64,000 nucleotides of DNA from CBDCTM01 sp965222005 (GTDB taxonomy: Bacteria > Bacteroidota > Bacteroidia > Chitinophagales > Saprospiraceae), in the NCBI GenBank assembly GCA_965222005.1, contig OZ244935.1, positions 2,914,001-2,978,000 on the forward strand, in the 5' to 3' direction. This document shows, piece by piece, positions 51,858 to 61,539 of the stretch. Under the pieces are notes generated by a model. That model saw only the letters and a program-made list of their open reading frames with translations, searched no databases and was not told the DNA's origin. The position numbers and the translations under genes were made by a program. Each line of letters opens with the position of its first letter. Positions within the stretch are counted from its first letter, which is position 1.

Positions 51858-53435
51858 TTATTTCAAAGCTATTGCTGGCTGCCATTTTTGCGTAAGCCTC
51901 GAAACCAGAGGAATACTTACTAATCCGCAGATCATGGCTAATGTTCTGAAAGGAAAAAGCACCACCCCTTCCTCAATCATCGGATAGGGCAACCAAACCG
52001 GCAAGCCGAGCGTAACATCTCCACCACCAAACCGCAATATCAGTGAAACGATGAAACCCGCCAAAGCCCCATAAACATTGGCTTTTTTGTCAAAAAGTGC
52101 GCATAGCAGTTGAGGAAATAGGAGGCAGTACACAAAATCGCTACACAAAAACCAGAGTGCATATACACTTTGAATATTCAGGGCCAGCAAGGTAGCTGCG
52201 ATGCCAATGATCCAGATACAGCGCTTGATTATTTTTGACAACTGTTGGCTGCTGAGTTGAGGTTTTAGCAAAGGCCGGTACACATTCCAGCTCGCCATCG
52301 AAGCGGCAGAAAGTATGGATGAATCTACCGACGACATCACCGCCGCAGCTACTGCACCCAGCCCAACAGTGGCTACCCAGGGACTGGTGAGCCAGCGCAT
52401 CACCCAGGGCAGGGTAGAAGCAGCATCGGGCGGAGCCTGAAGGCCCATAGCTTGCCAGTCGGCCACTGCCCCGACGATGCCGATTAGCACGGCAGGTACT
52501 GCAGCAATCATACACACCACTCCTGCAATAAGGGAGAGCCGAACAGCAGTATCTTCGTCTTTGGCCGATAGTACCCTTTGAAAATATACCTGCCAGGGAA
52601 TGCCTCCAAAAATGAGAAGCAAAGCGTAGTCCCACCAGTTCCAATAGTAATTGCCCAACGCTTCGCGGCTTGGTAAAAAGGTAGCGGCGGCTCCAAATTT
52701 TTGCTGATACAGATGCCAGCTGGCTTCCAATCCACCCGTTTGTGCCAGGGCAAAAGGCAGCACAATGCCCAAACCCAAAAAGAGCAGTGTGAGTTGCAAA
52801 ACATCGGTCAAAGCTACTGCCCACAGGCCGCCAATGGCTGTATAAGCTATGGCGATCAAGGCAGAGAGGAGGATGGCCGGAGTAGTTTCGAGGCCCAAAA
52901 CGGTACCGAATGTGGTGCCTAGTGCGGTGAGGATGGCAGCAGTCCAAAAGATTTCTCCTGTGAGAGCCGGCAGAAACAAGAGCGCTCCCATTCGTTTGCC
53001 AAAGCGCTGGGCTAGTGGGTCGAGTAGGGTAGTAAAGCCTCGCCGCCGCATTGGCCGGGCAAAGATCAAACCGCCTACCATGAGGCTGAGGGCATAGCCC
53101 CAGGGGGCTTGTACCCACACCAGGCCTGCATTGGCCGTGTATTCGGCGGTGCCATTGATGAAACCGCCACCCACCCAGGTTGCGCTCATAGTGAACACGG
53201 CTATATAAAGAGGAATAGATCTGCCAGCCAGGATGATCTCCTCAGTGCTGTTGTGCTTTCTGAGGGTGCTTGCATAGGTGCCAATGAAAAAGATGAGCAT
53301 ATAAAAGAACATCATTGACAAGAAGCCCGGCCAGGATACATGGGCCTGAGTAAAGTAGAGGATGCCTCCCGTTAGTATAAATAGGAGGAGAAGCGCTAAA
53401 ACGGGCTTGAAAAGCGAAGAAATATACAGCTTCAT
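51858..53435 (-). CDS. Sodium:solute symporter, high-affinity choline transporter-like (SLC5A7/CHT1-like)
   Basis: The protein has 525 residues with about 13 membrane segments of the SSS family. The first half strongly resembles animal CHT1: MSATWVGGGFINGTAEY, WVQAPWGYALSLMVGGLIFA, PMRRRGFTTLLDP, GKRMGALLFLPALTGEIFW and AYTAIGGLWAVALTDV. That points to Na-coupled choline uptake across the inner membrane. The neighbour on the other strand (53547) is a phosphatidylcholine synthase, which uses choline, so the pair supports the call. Start ATG 53435. Related substrates (betaine, other amines) cannot be excluded. Confidence 0.82.
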   Translation of the reverse strand: MKLYISSLFKPVLALLLLFILTGGILYFTQAHVSWPGFLSMMFFYMLIFFIGTYASTLRKHNSTEEIILAGRSIPLYIAVFTMSATWVGGGFINGTAEYTANAGLVWVQAPWGYALSLMVGGLIFARPMRRRGFTTLLDPLAQRFGKRMGALLFLPALTGEIFWTAAILTALGTTFGTVLGLETTPAILLSALIAIAYTAIGGLWAVALTDVLQLTLLFLGLGIVLPFALAQTGGLEASWHLYQQKFGAAATFLPSREALGNYYWNWWDYALLLIFGGIPWQVYFQRVLSAKDEDTAVRLSLIAGVVCMIAAVPAVLIGIVGAVADWQAMGLQAPPDAASTLPWVMRWLTSPWVATVGLGAVAAAVMSSVDSSILSAASMASWNVYRPLLKPQLSSQQLSKIIKRCIWIIGIAATLLALNIQSVYALWFLCSDFVYCLLFPQLLCALFDKKANVYGALAGFIVSLILRFGGGDVTLGLPVWLPYPMIEEGVVLFPFRTLAMICGLVSIPLVSRLTQKWQPAIALK

Positions 53436-53464
53436 GAAAGCTGAAGATACACTGCTTTGTGCAA

Positions 53465-53498
53465 TTGCTATCTATCAGTTCAATATTGCCTAAATTTG
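53465..53498 (+). promoter_or_regulatory. Promoter of the phosphatidylcholine synthase gene
   Basis: TTG (53465-53467), a 23-bp spacer and TAAATTTG (53491-53498) fit the -33/-7 consensus at the long end of allowed spacing. It lies 48 bp before the start codon, in the 111-bp divergent region shared with the choline-transporter-like gene. Confidence 0.55.
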
Positions 53499-53546
53499 GC
53501 GAAGAAGCAAAAATTGCCCTATCATTGTATATGAAAAATCAGGAAT

Positions 53547-54257
53547 GTGTCGAAAGCAGTTGTGATTAGCCCCTGGCGAAAAGGCTTGGCCTGGGCCGTA
53601 CATAGCTTTACGGCCAGCGGCCTGGTGGCGGGCTTTATGTCTCTACTTGCTATCAATGCCGCGGATTGGCGGGCAGCTATGCTTTGGTTGATTGCCTGCC
53701 AGCTAATTGATGGCTTAGATGGCATATTGGCACGAGCAGTAGGTGTAAAAGAAGTATTACCTAATGTAGATGGTAAAACGATCGACTATGTAGTGGATTT
53801 TGTGACCTATGCCATCATTCCAGCCTATTTTATTTACCAGGCAGAGCTGGTAGCAGATGCCTGGCGCTTGCCGCTGGTAGGCCTGATATTGATTGTGTCA
53901 GCCCTGTATTACGGCAAGGAAGGCATGGTATCGGAGGATATGTATTTTGTAGGCTTTCCGGTGATGTGGAATATGGTGGTATTCTATCTGCTTTTTGTAT
54001 TTCAATATGGAGAGTTGGCAAATGCCATCTTGATAGTACTGTTTGCGGTATTGCATTTTGTGCCGATCAAGTTTGTATATCCCAGCCAGGCGAAACGGTA
54101 TCGTTGGCTGACCTGGGGACTCACACTTGTGTTTTTAATCAGCCTGGTATGCATACTTTGGCTGTATCCGGTACGGCCCGGTTGGTTGATAGCGATGGCA
54201 TACCTGAATGTGGTCGGATTTGCTGCCCTGGCGGTTTACAATACCTGGATAGAATAG
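53547..54257 (+). CDS. pcs: Phosphatidylcholine synthase (CDP-diacylglycerol-choline O-phosphatidyltransferase)
   Basis: The protein has 236 residues and about eight membrane helices. The CDP-alcohol phosphotransferase signature is complete: D58-G59-x2-A62-R63-x12-G76-x3-D80-x3-D84. The 12-residue middle gap (other family members have 8) and the context AWAVHSFTASG, VKEVLPN and VVDFVTYAIIPAYF match bacterial Pcs. The enzyme makes phosphatidylcholine directly from CDP-diacylglycerol and choline in the inner membrane. The start is GTG 53547; an overlapping ATG two bases before is out of frame. Pairing with the choline-transporter-like gene gives a coherent uptake-and-use unit. Confidence 0.88.
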   Translation: MSKAVVISPWRKGLAWAVHSFTASGLVAGFMSLLAINAADWRAAMLWLIACQLIDGLDGILARAVGVKEVLPNVDGKTIDYVVDFVTYAIIPAYFIYQAELVADAWRLPLVGLILIVSALYYGKEGMVSEDMYFVGFPVMWNMVVFYLLFVFQYGELANAILIVLFAVLHFVPIKFVYPSQAKRYRWLTWGLTLVFLISLVCILWLYPVRPGWLIAMAYLNVVGFAALAVYNTWIE

Positions 54258-54265
54258 CCTTACCA

Positions 54266-54829
54266 TCACAAAGAGTCTAGCTTCTTCACAATACGTTCCA
54301 ATGTTTTCCAATTTCGGGTTGTGATATCTTTACCAAAAGACTTCTCCAATGCTTCCATCGCTTTAGGCGTTTTAGAAAGGGAAAGATCCAAAACGCTGAG
54401 AATTGTTTTATCCCTTTTATCGAGGATGCGAAATGATCTATCAGAGCTAGTCCAGGGCAATTCCAAATCGGAAGGGGTGTTTTTCTTCAAAAAAGAAAGG
54501 TACAAGCGAATGTCTTTAGTAATGGTTATATCCTGAAAGGGAGCGTCGATGTACAATTGATGAATCGTTTTGGACTTTCTGACCATTGCAGGCACCGGGA
54601 AGCCAAAAGTCTTCTCCAGTCGCTCAGAAATCATTTTTTCCAGCTTTTTCAGATCATTGATGCCTGCGTCGAAGATGACGTTCCCCGAATTTAATAGAGT
54701 CACTACATTCTCGAAGCCCAATTCCTTGAGCTCGTTGCGGAGGTCAGCCATAGGGAGTTTATGATGCCCCCCTACATTTATTCCCCGAAGCAATGCGACA
54801 TATCTTTGTGATGATTTTTTTGCTGCCAT
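54266..54829 (-). CDS. DUF1697 family protein
   Basis: I chose ATG 54829 (187 residues); the frame extends to 54862 but the family begins near YVALLRGINVGGHHKLPMAD. Other hallmarks are LGFENVVTLLNSGNVIFDAG and, later, TSSDRSFRILDKRD and TTRNWKTLERI. DUF1697 proteins are widespread and uncharacterised, small and cytoplasmic. It converges on the pcs gene with an 8-bp gap. Confidence 0.9.
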   Translation of the reverse strand: MAAKKSSQRYVALLRGINVGGHHKLPMADLRNELKELGFENVVTLLNSGNVIFDAGINDLKKLEKMISERLEKTFGFPVPAMVRKSKTIHQLYIDAPFQDITITKDIRLYLSFLKKNTPSDLELPWTSSDRSFRILDKRDKTILSVLDLSLSKTPKAMEALEKSFGKDITTRNWKTLERIVKKLDSL

Positions 54830-54992
54830 TTGGTAGAAAGCGTAATTGCACGAACAGAACAAATCGGATAGTTGCCACTACTTTGCCTGTCTCCTCTTAA
54901 GCACGACCGGATAGGAGCAAAAATATAAAAAGAAGCTTATATAAGAAACTGTTTTCAGCCCGTTCTTTAGCCTAAGCTTGAGTAAAATTCCT

Positions 54993-55000
54993 TACCTTTG
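54993..55000 (+). promoter_or_regulatory. -7 box (TACCTTTG) of folD-prmA
   Basis: TACCTTTG fits TAnnTTTG and lies 25 bp before the folD ATG at 55026. Its place supports that start over an earlier one at 54978. A -33 box is not clear. Confidence 0.5.
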
Positions 55001-55025
55001 CCTATACATCACAAGTCAAATTACT

Positions 55026-55919
55026 ATGCAAATCATTGATGGCAAACAGCTCGCCCAAATAATCAAAGAAGAAATTGCAAAGGATGTACAGCAAATAATA
55101 GCATCCGGCAGCCGCCCTCCTCATCTGGCCGCTGTGCTGGTGGGCGACGACCCCGCCAGTCAGGTGTACGTGCGCAATAAGGTGCGCTCCTGCGAGCAGG
55201 TAGGCTTTCGCTCCACGCTCATCCGGGAAGGAGCTGAGCTGAGTGAAGCGGCCCTCCTGCAGATAGTGGATCAGCTCAATAAAGACGATGAAATCGACGG
55301 CTTCATAGTGCAACTACCACTCCCCAAACACATTGACGAGGAGCAGATCACCCTGGCCATCGATCCCCGCAAGGATGTGGACGGCTTTCATCCTATGAAT
55401 TTTGGCCGTATGGCACAAGGGCTGCCAGCCTACCTGCCAGCTACTCCCTTTGGTATCCTCCAAATGCTGGAGCGCTACCATATAGAAGTAGAAGGTAAGG
55501 AGTGTGTCGTTCTTGGCCGAAGCAATATTGTTGGCACCCCTATCAGCATCCTCCTTTCGCGCAAAGCAGCCCCCGGCAATGCTACTGTTTCGCTGTGCCA
55601 CAGCCGCACCAAAGACATTGCCTCGCATACCCGCCGTGCCGATATTTTGGTAGTGGCGCTTGGAAAAACCGAGTTTGTAACTGGCGATATGGTCAAACAA
55701 GGAGCAGTGGTCATTGATGTGGGAATCAACCGGGTGGAAGATCAAACAGCAAAGCGTGGCTACCGGCTGCGTGGCGATGTGCATTACGAAAGCGTGGCTC
55801 CCAAATGCAGTTACATCACTCCGGTGCCTGGAGGGGTAGGGCCAATGACCGTCACCTCATTGCTGATGAATACTTTGAAATCCTGCAAAGGGGAAGTATA
55901 TCCAAAGGCCCAGGTATGA
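55026..55919 (+). CDS. folD: Bifunctional methylenetetrahydrofolate dehydrogenase / methenyltetrahydrofolate cyclohydrolase
   Basis: The protein has 297 residues from ATG 55026, matching the usual FolD length and the start MQIIDGKQLA. Hallmarks are YVRNK52 (catalytic Lys), DGFIVQLPLP (91-100), VVLGRSNIVGTP (161-172, NADP site) and the C-terminal PGGVGPMT. It interconverts 5,10-methylene-THF, methenyl-THF and 10-formyl-THF in the cytoplasm. The stop codon overlaps the prmA start (ATGA), so translation is likely coupled. Confidence 0.96.
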   Translation: MQIIDGKQLAQIIKEEIAKDVQQIIASGSRPPHLAAVLVGDDPASQVYVRNKVRSCEQVGFRSTLIREGAELSEAALLQIVDQLNKDDEIDGFIVQLPLPKHIDEEQITLAIDPRKDVDGFHPMNFGRMAQGLPAYLPATPFGILQMLERYHIEVEGKECVVLGRSNIVGTPISILLSRKAAPGNATVSLCHSRTKDIASHTRRADILVVALGKTEFVTGDMVKQGAVVIDVGINRVEDQTAKRGYRLRGDVHYESVAPKCSYITPVPGGVGPMTVTSLLMNTLKSCKGEVYPKAQV

Positions 55920-56803
55920 ACCCCGATTCGCTAATTCCGCAAGCTCCTGATGAGTCGGCGGCGGCTATCTCTTCTCAAGATTATTACTCCTTCCGTTTTG
56001 AATGGGATGCCGATGCCGAAGCGGAGGTGATTATTGCCTATCTGTCCGATTTGCCTTTCGAGTCATTTGAAGAAAGTGATCGCCAGGTCAAGGCCTATTT
56101 GCCGGCCAGCAGCTGTGATGATACTTTTTATGATCTACTCAACGAGCTAATTCCTCAGTTTCATTTGGAGTATTCACAGCAATTGATTCCTGCACAAAAC
56201 TGGAATGCTGTGTGGGAATCAAATTTTCAGCCCATTAGGATAGGCAACTTCTGCACCATCCGCGCCGATTTCCATGAACCAGCCCAGGGGGTGCAATTCG
56301 ATCTGGTCATCAACCCCCGAATGGCCTTCGGTACGGGTCATCATGCTACCACCCGGCTGATGATAGAAGCCATGCAGCAATTGCCGATTGAAGGGGCTAA
56401 AGTGCTGGATTATGGTTGCGGGACGGGAATTCTAGCCATTGTGGCGGCCAAGCTCGGGGCGGCGCAGGTAGTGGCGGTGGATATAGAACAGGCGGCGTAT
56501 GAAAATAGTCTGCAAAATATCGAGCGCAATGGCGGCGGGCCTGTGAAGGTATTGCTGGGCAGCCTGGCAGCGGTGCGCCAAAGGGGCTTTGATCTGGTGC
56601 TGGCCAATATAAACCGGAATGTAATTTTGGAAAGTTTGGCAGCGTTATATGATAAGCTGAAGCCGGGGGCCTATTTGGTGATATCTGGTTTTTTGGAAAG
56701 TGATGAGCAAATGATGTTGCAGAAAATACAGTCTTTCCGGTTTTTTGCGCCCATCATTAGTCGTAGCAACAATTGGCTTTGTATGACGTTGAAACGCTTA
56801 TAA
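55916..56803 (+). CDS. prmA: Ribosomal protein L11 methyltransferase
   Basis: The protein has 295 residues from ATG 55916, which overlaps the folD stop by four bases; an earlier in-frame start at 55805 lies inside folD and is unlikely. N-terminal ~120 residues are the L11-binding part; then NPRMAFGTGHHATT (133-146) and the SAM site VLDYGCGTGIL (163-173), followed by DLVLANINRNV as in PrmA. It methylates ribosomal protein L11. Co-transcription with folD is likely because both draw on one-carbon metabolism (inference). Confidence 0.93.
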   Translation: MNPDSLIPQAPDESAAAISSQDYYSFRFEWDADAEAEVIIAYLSDLPFESFEESDRQVKAYLPASSCDDTFYDLLNELIPQFHLEYSQQLIPAQNWNAVWESNFQPIRIGNFCTIRADFHEPAQGVQFDLVINPRMAFGTGHHATTRLMIEAMQQLPIEGAKVLDYGCGTGILAIVAAKLGAAQVVAVDIEQAAYENSLQNIERNGGGPVKVLLGSLAAVRQRGFDLVLANINRNVILESLAALYDKLKPGAYLVISGFLESDEQMMLQKIQSFRFFAPIISRSNNWLCMTLKRL

Positions 56804-56826
56804 TCCAGGCAGCGCACGGCTTTTAC

Positions 56827-56834
56827 TATTTTTG
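56827..56834 (+). promoter_or_regulatory. -7 box (TATTTTTG) of the giant exported protein gene at 56892
   Basis: TATTTTTG matches TAnnTTTG. It is 57 bp before the ATG at 56892 and just upstream of an 11-bp inverted repeat, so the transcript would begin with that repeat. Confidence 0.5.
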
Positions 56835-56851
56835 CACATTGTTAAATACTC

Positions 56852-56875
56852 AGAAACTGTTTTGAAACAGTTTCT
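56852..56875. promoter_or_regulatory. Perfect inverted repeat in the leader of the giant exported protein gene
   Basis: AGAAACTGTTT-TG-AAACAGTTTCT is a perfect 11-bp inverted repeat with a 2-base centre, located between the -7 box and the start codon. It may be an operator or, as RNA, a leader hairpin. The half site AGAAACTGTTTT also occurs at 54944-54955, upstream of folD. Confidence 0.5.
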
Positions 56876-56891
56876 CAAACCCGAAAATACG

Positions 56892-59800
56892 ATGATACCC
56901 GTTAGGTACCTGTTTAGCTGTTTGCTATTCACCTTCCTTTCCACTTTATGCCTTGCCCAAAAGCTGGATACTTTTCCCTCCACACAGCCGGCATTTATTC
57001 AAAGCATGGAAACCTTTATGACTTCCAGCAAGCGAAAAGCTATGGAAGAGATTTATAAGGAATTTGCCGACCACTTTAAAGCAGGGCTTTTTACCGAAGA
57101 AGAATTTCCCACCATCCTCCAAACCTGCAACCTCATGCTGGCCCAAAAGATGAAGGCCAGCCCTTATTTCAACAACTACTTGCAGTGCTTGGTAAAAGTC
57201 AAAAAAACTGAAAATGGCGAAGCTGCCTTCGCACAGCTCCACGAGGTATTGCTGGCGATGCTTCGGGATATCAAAAACCGAAAGCTCAAGCCCTACCAGG
57301 ACTTTCTGAAGTTCACCTTGCCTTTTTACGAATCCAATGCGCTCCGATTTTCCAAAAGCGGGATCAACTGGGCGGCGCAGGCGGATGGATACCAAGTGCT
57401 GTACGAAGATGAAAAGCCCTTAATACGATATGAAAAACTAAATCTCATTGCTTCCAGGAAGCTGGATACCATCCAAATTCTGGAAACCCAAGGTGAATTT
57501 TTTCCGGTTGAGAATGTTTGGAAGGGGCAAGGGGGAAGAGTGAACTGGACGCGCTTTGGCTTGGAAGATGAGATTTATTGCATGCTCAAGGAATATCAGG
57601 TAGATACCAAAAAAGCACTCTACGAAGCTAAGGATGTGCAGCTCTACTACCCTGATCTATTTCCAAAAGGCCCGATACAAGGCAGTTTGATGGATAAAGT
57701 AGTGACCCAAAACAGAGCTACCGAAGGCTCTTATCCGCGTTTTGAATCAAAGGAGGGCCTTTTGCGCATCGATAATTTGGGGGAAGGGATTACTTATACC
57801 GGCGGGTTCCGATTGCACGGTACCACTGTGTATGGCTATGGTTCCAAAGATCATCCAGCTACTATAAAAATCAAAGGCACGGACAACAAGCTGGCCTTCA
57901 AAGGAATGTCCGATCTGCTGGTCATCCGCAAGGGAGAACAACTGGCAGGGGAAGGCGTGGAAAGTACCATTTACTTTGGGCAGGACTCGATCTACCACCC
58001 ATCAGTAAATGTAAAATTCCTGGTGCGGGATCGAAAACTAAGCCTCCACAGAGGAAAGCGGGGCAGCGATCGCAACCCTTTTTTCAACTCACTCTACAAA
58101 ATCAATATCGATTCCGACAAGATCGATTGGTTCATGGATAAAGACTCGCTGTTGGTGGGGCAGCAGGTGAGAAGTATCAGCAGTAAAAAAGACGTGCTTT
58201 TCGAATCGCTCGAGTTTTTCTCCGAAAACGATTATCACCGCATCCAAAACATCTCTTCCGTCAATCCTATCTCAATGCTCAAGGTGATTGCCGAGCGGGA
58301 GGGCATCCGCAGGCTGGATGCCAATATGGTGGCTTCAAAGTTCAACAGCCGCTTCGATGCTTCCAGTATTCAGCCACTGCTGTACGATCTGGTGGCCGGT
58401 GGATTTATCAATTATGATAAAGAAAATGAAGATATTATCGTAAAGGATAAGATATTCCTCTATGCCGATGCCAGCCAGGAAAAGACGGATTTTGATTATT
58501 TGAGGATTACCTCCAAAACGGATAGCGTCAATGCGGTGATGTCTTTAAAGTCGCAGAAAATGTTTACTTCGGGCGTCAAAACCATTCAATTCAGCGGCAA
58601 ACAAAAGGTTGCGGTACGGCCCACCGCTGGAAATATAGTGGTCAAAGAAAATCGCAATATGGATTTTGACGGTCGTATGTTTGCCGGCTTTGCCACATTG
58701 GAAGGGAAAGATTTCTCATTTGAATATGACAAAAATCAGGTCGTGATGGATTCGGTTCGCTATTTCGACCTTTATATTCCCACTGAAGCCAAAGATGAGG
58801 AGGGCAATCCTGTGTCTGTCTCTATCGCTTCACGTATCGAACATACTTCCGGCGTCTTGCTAATTGATGCACCTCACAATAAGTCGGGCAAGGAAGATAT
58901 TCCCCTGTTTCCTTCATTCAACAGCAAAGGCCCGGCCTATGTGTACTACGATAAAGGAGATATTCAGGGAGGTAGTTACAAGCAAGACAGTTTTTACTTC
59001 GAGCTGGATAAATTTAGTTTCAACAGCCTCGACAATTTTCAAAGAGAAGATCTGCAATTTGGTGGCACAATGGTTTCTGCCGATATTTTTCCTGATTTCA
59101 AAGAAACGCTGAAGCTTCGTCAGGAGGACGATTCCTTTGGCTTCATCGCTGAATCGCCGGAAGAAGGCTACCCGACTTATCAGGGCAAAGGAAACTACAA
59201 AGGCTTGGTCGATCTGAGTAACCAGGGCTTTTTGGGCAAAGGTACACTGAGCTACCTGCAAGCATCCGTGGAGTCGGAAGATGTGGTGTTTAAGCCAAAA
59301 CAGCTGACCGCCACTGCTCGCCGATTCGATATGGCGGAGGATCGAAATGGCTCGCCTGAAGTACCGGAAGCGCACGGCCTGGATGTGTCAATCGATTGGC
59401 GGCCCTATCAGGATAGCATGTATCTGCGGGCAAAAGACCGGCCTTTTGATCTCTTTAAGGAGGAGCTGCACGCATTGGAAGGAACGCTCATTCTCACACC
59501 CAGCGGACTCAAAGGGGATGGCAAATTTATGTGGGATAAAGGGATTATGAAATCCGAGCTGATGTCGTTTAAAGCTTTTTCGGTAGATGCTGATACGGCC
59601 AATTTGCAAATCTTTGCTTTCGGTTCTGATGATTTTGCCTTTGATACCAAAAATGTGAAAGCTACGCTGGATTTTGACCAAAGTGAGGGGCGCATCAAAG
59701 CCAACAGCAGCGATCTTTCCACAACGATGCCGTACAATCAGTACCAAACCTCGATGAATGAGTTCATCTGGGATATGAAAAAAGAAACGATCACCTTCAA

Positions 59801-61406
59801 AGCAAAGGAAGGGGAGCTGGGGCGCTTTCGTTCCATCCACCCCGATCAGGACTCCCTGCTTTTTGAGGGAGAAACCGCTTTGTACGACCTCAAATCCAAT
59901 GAGCTGAAAATTGGCGGAGTACCCTTCATTCAAACCTGTGATGCCTTTGTATATCCCGTTGATGGTAATGTGGATATCCAGAAAGGAGGGGTGATGGTAA
60001 CTCTCGAAAATGCTAAAATAGTGGCGAATACAGAGAGCAAATACCACGTCATCAACCGCGCCACAGTGGATGTTCTTGGCAAAAAGGACTACAAAGCCAG
60101 CGGTTTTTATGAATACAATATCGGTGACAGGGAGCAAGAAATAGAATTTGCCGAAATCATAGGTACGCGGATCGGCAAGGGGAAGCGGAGCGAGAAAAAG
60201 ACCGCCACCCGAGGGATGGGGCAGGTGAAGGAGGGGGATAATTTTTATATCGATCACAAAACCGAGTTTCGGGGTATAATCAGCCTGAGCTCTGAAAGCA
60301 AAAATCTACAATTCGATGGCTTTGCCAAGTTGGATGCTCCCACCATACCCAATCTGAATTGGTTTTCTGTCAAATTTGAAGGCGACAAAAACGACTTGGC
60401 CATTTCTTATGATACTCCCAAAAATTATAAAGGCGAGCCCCTGAAAACAGGCTTGTACCTCAGCAAGGAGTCTGCCCAGGCGTATCCCCGGGTGATGATG
60501 CCTCTGAGCTATCGGAAGGATCGCCCGATTCTGGAGACTAAGGGAATATTTAAATACAATAAAATCCGGGACATTTTTTATTTTGGCGATTCACTAAAGG
60601 TGGCAGATGGTGCTTTGAAAGGGAACTTGCTGACTTATGCTAATAAGGAGGGGAAAGTAACGGGAGAAGGGGAACTGAATATTGGCTCGGGGCTGGGATA
60701 TATGAGTGTAAAAGCAGCAGGTAGGGCAGAGACCAAATTTGGTACAGGAGGAGGCGAAGAGATCGAAGCTATTACCCCTGAGGTGAAAGCTCAAATGATG
60801 GCAGGCCTCGATATGATCATTCCCGAAAAGCTGCTAAAAATAATGATTACCGACCTCAAGTCCAGTAGCTTTGATGCTAAAGCAATCGATTATCTGAATG
60901 ATGAAGGCTACTACGAGCGGGCCCTGGCCGAGTTTATTCCCAATATAAAGGACTTCAACCAAAGCCTCAACAAAATGAAAAACCTGGGGCTTGACCTCCC
61001 TAAAAAATACGACGATTACGAATTTTTCTTCAGCAATCTTCCCATGAAGTGGAATGCCGATTACCAATCGTTTGTAACGACTCAGGACAAGGTCGGCCTG
61101 TGTAGTGTGAACGGCACTCCGATCAACCGTTGGCTCACCTGCCATGTAGAGTTCAAAATGCCTTCCAATGAGGATGACCGGGTATATATTTATGTCAAAT
61201 CCCCCAGCGAATATTACTACTTCTTTGGCTACAAACAAGGCATCTTAAGCGTGGTTTCTAACAACGTAATGTTCAACGACGAGATACTGGGGATGAAAAA
61301 GAAAGACCTGACCAAGAAAATGGATGATGGCGAAATCTATGAGATTCAACTCGTAGAGCCCGGAACAGCTCAAATGTTCCTCAATCGTATCAAAGCGACT
61401 CGCTAA
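56892..61406 (+). CDS. Giant exported protein of unknown function (paralogue 1)
   Basis: The ATG at 56892 gives MIPVRYLFSCLLFTFLSTLCLAQ, a clear signal peptide, and 1,504 residues; the open frame begins earlier (56832) but inside the promoter. After a helical N-terminal ~170 residues, the bulk has strand-rich repeats with patterns such as GxFxLHGxTVYGYG, DSIYHPSVNVKF and ASRIEHTSGVLLIDAP. The C-terminus has no T9SS sorting domain, so a periplasmic location is likely. No known family is recognised. A close relative starts at 61803 and shows the same order of motifs. The role is open; the size and repeats suggest a structural, envelope-spanning or transport-related protein. Confidence 0.85.
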   Translation: MIPVRYLFSCLLFTFLSTLCLAQKLDTFPSTQPAFIQSMETFMTSSKRKAMEEIYKEFADHFKAGLFTEEEFPTILQTCNLMLAQKMKASPYFNNYLQCLVKVKKTENGEAAFAQLHEVLLAMLRDIKNRKLKPYQDFLKFTLPFYESNALRFSKSGINWAAQADGYQVLYEDEKPLIRYEKLNLIASRKLDTIQILETQGEFFPVENVWKGQGGRVNWTRFGLEDEIYCMLKEYQVDTKKALYEAKDVQLYYPDLFPKGPIQGSLMDKVVTQNRATEGSYPRFESKEGLLRIDNLGEGITYTGGFRLHGTTVYGYGSKDHPATIKIKGTDNKLAFKGMSDLLVIRKGEQLAGEGVESTIYFGQDSIYHPSVNVKFLVRDRKLSLHRGKRGSDRNPFFNSLYKINIDSDKIDWFMDKDSLLVGQQVRSISSKKDVLFESLEFFSENDYHRIQNISSVNPISMLKVIAEREGIRRLDANMVASKFNSRFDASSIQPLLYDLVAGGFINYDKENEDIIVKDKIFLYADASQEKTDFDYLRITSKTDSVNAVMSLKSQKMFTSGVKTIQFSGKQKVAVRPTAGNIVVKENRNMDFDGRMFAGFATLEGKDFSFEYDKNQVVMDSVRYFDLYIPTEAKDEEGNPVSVSIASRIEHTSGVLLIDAPHNKSGKEDIPLFPSFNSKGPAYVYYDKGDIQGGSYKQDSFYFELDKFSFNSLDNFQREDLQFGGTMVSADIFPDFKETLKLRQEDDSFGFIAESPEEGYPTYQGKGNYKGLVDLSNQGFLGKGTLSYLQASVESEDVVFKPKQLTATARRFDMAEDRNGSPEVPEAHGLDVSIDWRPYQDSMYLRAKDRPFDLFKEELHALEGTLILTPSGLKGDGKFMWDKGIMKSELMSFKAFSVDADTANLQIFAFGSDDFAFDTKNVKATLDFDQSEGRIKANSSDLSTTMPYNQYQTSMNEFIWDMKKETITFKAKEGELGRFRSIHPDQDSLLFEGETALYDLKSNELKIGGVPFIQTCDAFVYPVDGNVDIQKGGVMVTLENAKIVANTESKYHVINRATVDVLGKKDYKASGFYEYNIGDREQEIEFAEIIGTRIGKGKRSEKKTATRGMGQVKEGDNFYIDHKTEFRGIISLSSESKNLQFDGFAKLDAPTIPNLNWFSVKFEGDKNDLAISYDTPKNYKGEPLKTGLYLSKESAQAYPRVMMPLSYRKDRPILETKGIFKYNKIRDIFYFGDSLKVADGALKGNLLTYANKEGKVTGEGELNIGSGLGYMSVKAAGRAETKFGTGGGEEIEAITPEVKAQMMAGLDMIIPEKLLKIMITDLKSSSFDAKAIDYLNDEGYYERALAEFIPNIKDFNQSLNKMKNLGLDLPKKYDDYEFFFSNLPMKWNADYQSFVTTQDKVGLCSVNGTPINRWLTCHVEFKMPSNEDDRVYIYVKSPSEYYYFFGYKQGILSVVSNNVMFNDEILGMKKKDLTKKMDDGEIYEIQLVEPGTAQMFLNRIKATR

Positions 61407-61531
61407 TGCCTGAGCTTGTTCTGAGCAGCATAAGTATAAAATAATAGTGAAAACAACAAGCTCTATGTATGGTTATTAATTTCATGTAATTTCTACCTGA
61501 TATAGGGTATGCCTGACTAAGTAGAATCCCT

Positions 61532-61539
61532 TATTTTTG
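61532..61539 (+). promoter_or_regulatory. -7 box (TATTTTTG) upstream of the second giant gene
   Basis: TATTTTTG is the same octamer used before the first paralogue. It lies 263 bp before the start codon at 61803. A clear -33 element is missing. Confidence 0.45.
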
